Positions 59,767-64,000 of a DNA stretch of 64,000 bases are shown one piece after another; position 1 is the stretch's first letter; every line of letters starts with the position of its first letter. Source of the DNA: Limiplasma sp036645955. GTDB taxonomy: Bacteria > Bacillota > Clostridia > Christensenellales > Aristaeellaceae. Under the pieces are notes generated by a model. It saw only the letters and a program-made list of their open reading frames with translations, was not told the DNA's origin and made no database searches. The translations under genes were made by a program, and so were the position numbers. Where the stretch lies: contig JAVXND010000007.1 of assembly GCA_036645955.1 (NCBI GenBank), positions 9,795-73,794 on the forward strand. The letters run 5' to 3'.

Positions 59767-61143
59767 GTGAAAAAAACGCTTGCAGGTCTGCTGCTTATGG
59801 CTATGTTTGCAATGCCCTCTGCCGCAATCGCCATGGCACAGCCGATTTCATCCCTTACCTTTCCCTTTGCCAAAAGCGAACTTGTGCTTGAAAACCCCTT
59901 TATGGGGAATTTGGTATGGGCGAATGATGAATCCGCCAGAGAACAGCCCTTTTCACTGGTATATGCGGATTTGACATGGCGCGAGTTTGAACCCAAACAG
60001 GGTGAATACGATTTTGCTGCCTTTGAGGAATCCAACCATTTTGCGCATTGGAAAAGCCTTGGCAAAAGGGTTGTTTTCCGCTTTGTGATGGATGTGCCCG
60101 GGAAAAAAGCACATCGGGATTTACCCGATTGGCTTTATGAAGCTACAGGGGACGGCGAGAGCTATGCAACGGCGTACGGCAAGGGCTACAGCCCGCGCTA
60201 TGAAAACCCCTTGCTGATAGAGGCGCATCGGCAAGTGATTGCCGCGCTGGGAAAGCGTTATGGGCAAGATCCCACGATTGCCTTTGTGGAGCTTGGCTCT
60301 CTTGGGCATTGGGGGGAATGGCATACGCATTCCAAGCTGGCCGACTTTCCCAAAACAGAGGTAAGCGAACAATATGTGACCCCCTATTTGGAATACTTTT
60401 CTGCGGAAAAGCTGTTAATGCGCAGGCCGTTTCAAATTGCAAGCCGTGAGGGAATGGGGCTGTATAACGATGCAACAGGTGCGCTGAGCGCTACAGAGCG
60501 CTGGCTTGGGTGGATTCAGGCAGGCGGCACCTACGATGGAAATGGGGAAGAAAATGCGCTGGCGGCCATGTCGGAAGCATGGAAAACGGCGCCGATTGGC
60601 GGGGAGCTCACCACGGGCACAAAGCGCGAAACACTGCTTACGGATGAGTTTGAACAGCTGCTAGCGCTGCTGAAAAGCTCGCATACAAGCTGGATCGGCC
60701 CTGGAAGCTTTGCGAACATGCCAGCAAACAGTCCTTATCAGGAGCAGCTTGACGAAATTGCGCGTACCATTGGTTACCGTTTGCGTGCGGAGCGGCTTAC
60801 CGTTTCCACAGACGAAAAGGGCGCGGTAGAAGCGCGGCTGATTTTCACAAACGATGGGATCGCGCCGTTCTACTTTGATTGGCCTTGCGTGATACGCCTC
60901 GTTCAAAAAGATGGAAGCGAGCGCCGCATGACGCTCGGGTTGCGGCTTATGGACGTTTTACCGGGCGCTCATGTAGAAACAGCGGCAACGCTTGATACAG
61001 AAGGCTTACAGGCGGGGGAATACCGCTTGGATTTGGCCATTTTAGATCCTGAAACCAATCTGCCTGGTGTGGCGCTGGCAATGGATGCGCCTGAAAATGA
61101 GGGCTGGTACACATTGGCGTGGCTGGAAATTGGAAACAAATAA
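59767..61143 (+). CDS. Secreted DUF4832 TIM-barrel protein
   Basis: 458 residues from GTG 59767 (AAGGGGG 7 bases upstream); ATG 59746, in frame, is an alternative. Signal peptide ends AAIAMA. The barrel part (about 30-340) has LVYADLTWREFEPKQGEYDF, RVVFRFVMDVPG and VELGSLGHWGEWHTH, a glycoside-hydrolase-like pattern with acidic residues at strand ends. The DUF4832 beta domain (about 340-458) follows. No enzymatic activity is known to me. Last gene of the pel operon by spacing (46 bases) and the terminator after it. Confidence 0.82.
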   Translation: MKKTLAGLLLMAMFAMPSAAIAMAQPISSLTFPFAKSELVLENPFMGNLVWANDESAREQPFSLVYADLTWREFEPKQGEYDFAAFEESNHFAHWKSLGKRVVFRFVMDVPGKKAHRDLPDWLYEATGDGESYATAYGKGYSPRYENPLLIEAHRQVIAALGKRYGQDPTIAFVELGSLGHWGEWHTHSKLADFPKTEVSEQYVTPYLEYFSAEKLLMRRPFQIASREGMGLYNDATGALSATERWLGWIQAGGTYDGNGEENALAAMSEAWKTAPIGGELTTGTKRETLLTDEFEQLLALLKSSHTSWIGPGSFANMPANSPYQEQLDEIARTIGYRLRAERLTVSTDEKGAVEARLIFTNDGIAPFYFDWPCVIRLVQKDGSERRMTLGLRLMDVLPGAHVETAATLDTEGLQAGEYRLDLAILDPETNLPGVALAMDAPENEGWYTLAWLEIGNK

Positions 61144-61154
61144 TCAAAAACCGC

Positions 61155-61193
61155 AAAAACTGCCGCAAAAACGTGAGCGTAGCAGTTTTTTTT
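61155..61193 (+). terminator. Rho-independent terminator ending the pel operon
   Basis: Stem AAAAACTGC (61155-61163) and GCAGTTTTT (61182-61190) with a further T-run. Confidence 0.8.
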
Positions 61194-61283
61194 ACGGTCA
61201 AAAGGAATATTTTTGAACCAATGGCAAGCTATCTGCATCTAATAATATGAAGCGCGCTATCCCATTTTGTGAGGAAACTCGAA

Positions 61284-62333
61284 ATGAAAAGGGTTTTGTT
61301 TGCCATACTCTTTTGGCTGGGGCTGGTTATGTGTGCCTATGCACAAGCGGACGAAATCACAATCACCCTTGGGGGAGACTGTGTTTTGGGTACGCGGGAG
61401 GAGTGGAAGGAGGAACAGGACACCTTTGACAGCTGTATTGCAAGCAAAGGCTTTGCTTACCCTTTTTCAAAGCTGGCGGAGGTTTTTCAAAAGGATGATA
61501 TATCGCTCATTAATTTGGAATGTGTATTGCAAGAAACCAATCGCGGACACGATCATCAAAAGCAACATACCTTTCGCGGACAACCTGGCTATGCGCAAAT
61601 GCTTCTGCATGCGGGCATAGAGCAAGTGAATTTGGCAAACAACCACACGGTGGATTATACAAGATCGGGTATGAAAGCCACCATTGAAGCGCTGGAGGCG
61701 GCTGGGGTCGCGTACAGCGGCAACAAGCATCTCTATGTGTATGAAAAAAACGGGCATCGAATTGGCTTTGGCGGCTGCCGAGAAACAACGTTTCTTGGGA
61801 GCAAGCCGACCGTGTATCGGGATATTCAGAAGCTGAAGAAAATGGGCTGTGATGTGATTATTTATTCCTGCCATTGGGGCAAGGAATACAGTCCAACGCA
61901 CAACGGCACACAAGAGCGTATGGCGCAATATGCCATCAACAGCGGCGCTGATTTGGTGGTGGGTACCCATCCGCATGTGGTGCAGGGGATTGAAACGCGT
62001 AAAAACAGCGATGGAACGCGCAATGCCATGGTGCTCTACAGCTTAGGCAATCTGGTATTTGGCGGCACGCATGAGATGAAAACCTTTGATGCGATGCTTG
62101 CGCAAGCCACATTGCGTTTTGATAACGATGGCACTTATTTGGGCGTGAAAATATCACTGCTGTCTGTGCTTACCAGTGCCAGCGCTCCTGCAAATGATTT
62201 TTGCCCCATTTTAGCCACGGGTGAGGATGCACAGCGCATTTTGGAATTGGTACAGGCGGATAGCGAGATGAATTTGGAAGAGGAAATATGGGCTGAGAGT
62301 GCGGTGGACGACACAAAGCTGGAGGTATCATAA
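61284..62333 (+). CDS. CapA family secreted metallophosphatase-like protein
   Basis: 349 residues from ATG 61284 after GAGGAAA. The signal peptide ends CAYAQA. The CapA/PgsA calcineurin-like fold has ITLGGDCVLGTR, LINLECVL, VNLANNHTVDYTRSGM, YSCHWGKEY, VVGTHPHVVQGIE and YSLGNLVFGG. CapA proteins act in poly-gamma-glutamate or capsule handling on the outer face; this one is secreted, not anchored. No capB/capC is near. It lies after the pel terminator and before an unknown secreted protein 31 bases downstream. Confidence 0.9.
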   Translation: MKRVLFAILFWLGLVMCAYAQADEITITLGGDCVLGTREEWKEEQDTFDSCIASKGFAYPFSKLAEVFQKDDISLINLECVLQETNRGHDHQKQHTFRGQPGYAQMLLHAGIEQVNLANNHTVDYTRSGMKATIEALEAAGVAYSGNKHLYVYEKNGHRIGFGGCRETTFLGSKPTVYRDIQKLKKMGCDVIIYSCHWGKEYSPTHNGTQERMAQYAINSGADLVVGTHPHVVQGIETRKNSDGTRNAMVLYSLGNLVFGGTHEMKTFDAMLAQATLRFDNDGTYLGVKISLLSVLTSASAPANDFCPILATGEDAQRILELVQADSEMNLEEEIWAESAVDDTKLEVS

Positions 62334-62364
62334 GCTGGTTTCCCATAAAAAGGAGGATGTTACT

Positions 62365-63486
62365 ATGAAAAAAGTCGTTTCGTTGTTATTTGCGATGTTT
62401 TTTGTATTCGAACTGTCAGCCGCAAGAGCTGGCGAAGCCTTCAACATCGCCGAGGTAAAAAGCAATACGGAAGAACGCTGGCAGCAAACTTACCATGCCA
62501 AAGGTCGAGATATTGCAGTGGACATTGAGATTGAGGTGCCCGACGCTGTTAGATGCCCCATTTTTACCACATCTTTCCCAGAAAACTCGGAGGTGGATTC
62601 GTCTGTTCCTGAATACTATCAACCACTGGAGCACACGCGCGAGTTTGGTTTTAGAAATGATCAATACTTGTTTGGTATTGGTATCAACAGTTTGTTCTGG
62701 CCTGTAGAAGGCGAAGGGAACCAAGCTTATCCTCAAAAATACCTCAATTCAGCGGATGTTGACTGGAATGCCGCATACGCCGAAAACAATCCATTCACCG
62801 TTGGGGAAGCTTGGAATTTTTTCGCTCAGGAAATGGAACGGTGCTATGGTGCGGAGGCAAGTAAGGAGCTATTTCTTGAATCCTTGGTGCTAAGAGGCGC
62901 GATGCGCAGGTTCAATGATAAAACCAGCGAATACGGTGAAATCACCGGTGTGATGGGCGGATATACGTTTAACTGTTTTCAAAGCTTTTACAGCATCCCT
63001 GTATTAGCAGGCGTTCCAAGCACATTCCTCAGCAATGCAACGAGTGCTGAAAGCAAAGCAATTGCGCCATTTTTTACTGCCACTATTTCAAATGAAAATT
63101 CCTTTGACTTCATGTTCATGCGGAGCGCGATCAAAGAAGAAAAAATAGCGGACGTTCCATTATGCTCTTTCGATAAGGCGCGAGCCGCATTTGAAGACTT
63201 AATAGAAAGCGGGAACATCAGACAGGTTTATACGGTGCGATTGGGGTATTCTTTGTTCATCGACCATCAAAAGAAGGACGTGCTATGGGCCGTTCCTTGT
63301 TGGGTTGCGGAATGCGAATACTACAAATCAGCAAAAGAAGAACGCAATCCAAAATTTGATAAAATTGAACTGTTTGAAAAGGATCCCAATACACGAAAGC
63401 TGATTGTAAACGCTCAAACAGGGGAACTCATCAATCCGAATGACAAATCTAAGAATCGCAGTAAGTGTCCAACTATTATCAAATAA
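62365..63486 (+). CDS. Secreted protein of unknown function
   Basis: 373 residues from ATG 62365 after AAGGAGGA. Signal peptide about 1-22 (ending ARA). The mature part is alpha/beta with no repeats. Noticeable segments are VDIEIEVPDAVRCPIFTTSF, FPENSEVDSSVPEYY and a C-terminal YTVRLGYSLFIDHQKKDVLW followed by VPCWVAECEYY. That C-terminal pattern resembles regulatory YycI/PepSY-like secreted folds, which I cannot confirm. No family assigned. Codon use is AT-richer than neighbours towards the end. Probably co-transcribed with capA. Confidence 0.75.
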   Translation: MKKVVSLLFAMFFVFELSAARAGEAFNIAEVKSNTEERWQQTYHAKGRDIAVDIEIEVPDAVRCPIFTTSFPENSEVDSSVPEYYQPLEHTREFGFRNDQYLFGIGINSLFWPVEGEGNQAYPQKYLNSADVDWNAAYAENNPFTVGEAWNFFAQEMERCYGAEASKELFLESLVLRGAMRRFNDKTSEYGEITGVMGGYTFNCFQSFYSIPVLAGVPSTFLSNATSAESKAIAPFFTATISNENSFDFMFMRSAIKEEKIADVPLCSFDKARAAFEDLIESGNIRQVYTVRLGYSLFIDHQKKDVLWAVPCWVAECEYYKSAKEERNPKFDKIELFEKDPNTRKLIVNAQTGELINPNDKSKNRSKCPTIIK

Positions 63487-63525
63487 AGGATCACTTGTCA
63501 AATCACGCCCGATAGGCATTTCACC

Positions 63526-64000
63526 TTATTTTTTTCGGAGCATGTCAAACATTAAAATGCCCCCCAAAATAATGGCAATCAGAAATCCGACTGCACCAAG
63601 AACTGGAATCCCAAACAGCTTTCCAGCCATATCGGTTGTGCAGATCAGGCTGGAACCAACCAACAGCCCTGCGCAGATCACGGCCATAATCAGTTTATTC
63701 ATCATGGAATCCAGCCGAGAAAGGGGTTCCTCGGAGCCGGTGATCTCCAAATTGACCTTGGTTTGTCCCTTCACGGTCATTTTTAGCATGTCTGCTAAAT
63801 GAGCAGGAATATCGAGGCTTTTACGCAGGGTAACCAGTGCTAGGGCACTGGTTTCTTTTAGCTCCTTCGAAGAAAACACCTCCCGCCAGCTTTTCACACC
63901 ATATTCCTGCGCAATGACCTGTTTAGCCTCTGCAAAGGGAAATGGCGTAACATGAGAGCGAAGACTGGTAAGCTCATCACAGTATTCCGATGGAATCAAG
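63526..64000 (-). CDS. AarF/UbiB family protein kinase-like, C-terminal part
   Basis: The C-terminal 157 or so residues of a minus-strand gene that continues beyond the right edge. VTLRKSLDIPAHLADMLKMT followed by GQTKVNLEITGSEEPLSRLD and two membrane helices (MAVICAGLLVGSSLICT, LGAVGFLIAIILGGILMF) are the usual end of bacterial ABC1/UbiB/AarF kinases. These support isoprenoid quinone or lipid metabolism at the membrane. The kinase domain and true start lie outside the window. Convergent with the unknown secreted gene. Confidence 0.82.
   Translation of the reverse strand, partial: LIPSEYCDELTSLRSHVTPFPFAEAKQVIAQEYGVKSWREVFSSKELKETSALALVTLRKSLDIPAHLADMLKMTVKGQTKVNLEITGSEEPLSRLDSMMNKLIMAVICAGLLVGSSLICTTDMAGKLFGIPVLGAVGFLIAIILGGILMFDMLRKK

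Overview
The window looks like part of the chromosome of an anaerobic, endospore-forming Clostridia-type Firmicute. The evidence is a spoVAC-spoVAD-spoVAE operon, spoIIE, an ylmE-sepF-ylmG-ylmH-divIVA division cluster, the redox repressor rex, IreB and RuvX, AGGAGG-type ribosome sites, and clean TTGACA/TATAAT promoters. Base composition appears moderate (not counted). I found no tRNA, rRNA, CRISPR array, transposase or phage gene, so this is mostly resident chromosome with accessory surface and polysaccharide genes.

Layout. 1-1.9 kb: minus-strand spoVA operon. 2.0-4.3 kb: a GH31 alpha-xylosidase. 4.4-7.2 kb: rpmH-rnpA-yidD-yidC-jag, without the usual dnaA neighbour. 7.3-12.1 kb: rex, a VanW-family protein, uppP (minus) and a secreted ComEC-like beta-lactamase-fold protein. 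12.2-18.7 kb: a Cys/Pro-rich coat-like protein, degV (minus) and a 1391-residue secreted protein with ten SdrD-B-type units. 18.7-26.7 kb: spoIIE (minus), a double FMN-binding protein, then phosphodiester glycosidase, degenerate Lgt homologue, DNA alkyl-cysteine methyltransferase and pyruvate kinase. 26.9-30.7 kb: two proteins sharing a short helical C-terminal domain, one with DUF11 repeats and no signal peptide, and an SH3b-repeat secreted protein (minus). 31-37.7 kb: housekeeping genes (ireB, ruvX, DUF1292, aspartate kinase). 37.9-44.1 kb: a degenerate RsbW-like protein, a SigB/F/G-type sigma factor and the ylm/divIVA operon. 44.1-48.5 kb: rlmA, two transporters and gap.

48.7-61.1 kb is the most notable region: a nine-gene, mostly overlapping operon. 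Its first five genes form a Gram-positive Pel-type exopolysaccharide synthase (PelD, PelE, PelA deacetylase, PelF, PelG). It continues without a break into a CotH-kinase lipoprotein, a VTC-domain protein, a DUF4956 membrane protein and a secreted DUF4832 TIM-barrel protein. The PelD homologue carries an N-terminal SDR/epimerase-like domain that has lost its catalytic Tyr. Its degenerate GGDEF domain keeps an RxxD c-di-GMP inhibitory-site motif. A CapA-like protein, an unknown secreted protein and the end of an AarF/UbiB kinase gene close the window.

A second unusual signal is a short dispersed element: CAAAARCACATTTT, 11 bases, then GCACCACCCATTG or a close variant. Three copies lie just downstream of sigma-A promoters (upstream of the GH31 gene, rex and the secreted MBL gene). 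A fourth, inverted copy makes a long hairpin in the rex leader.
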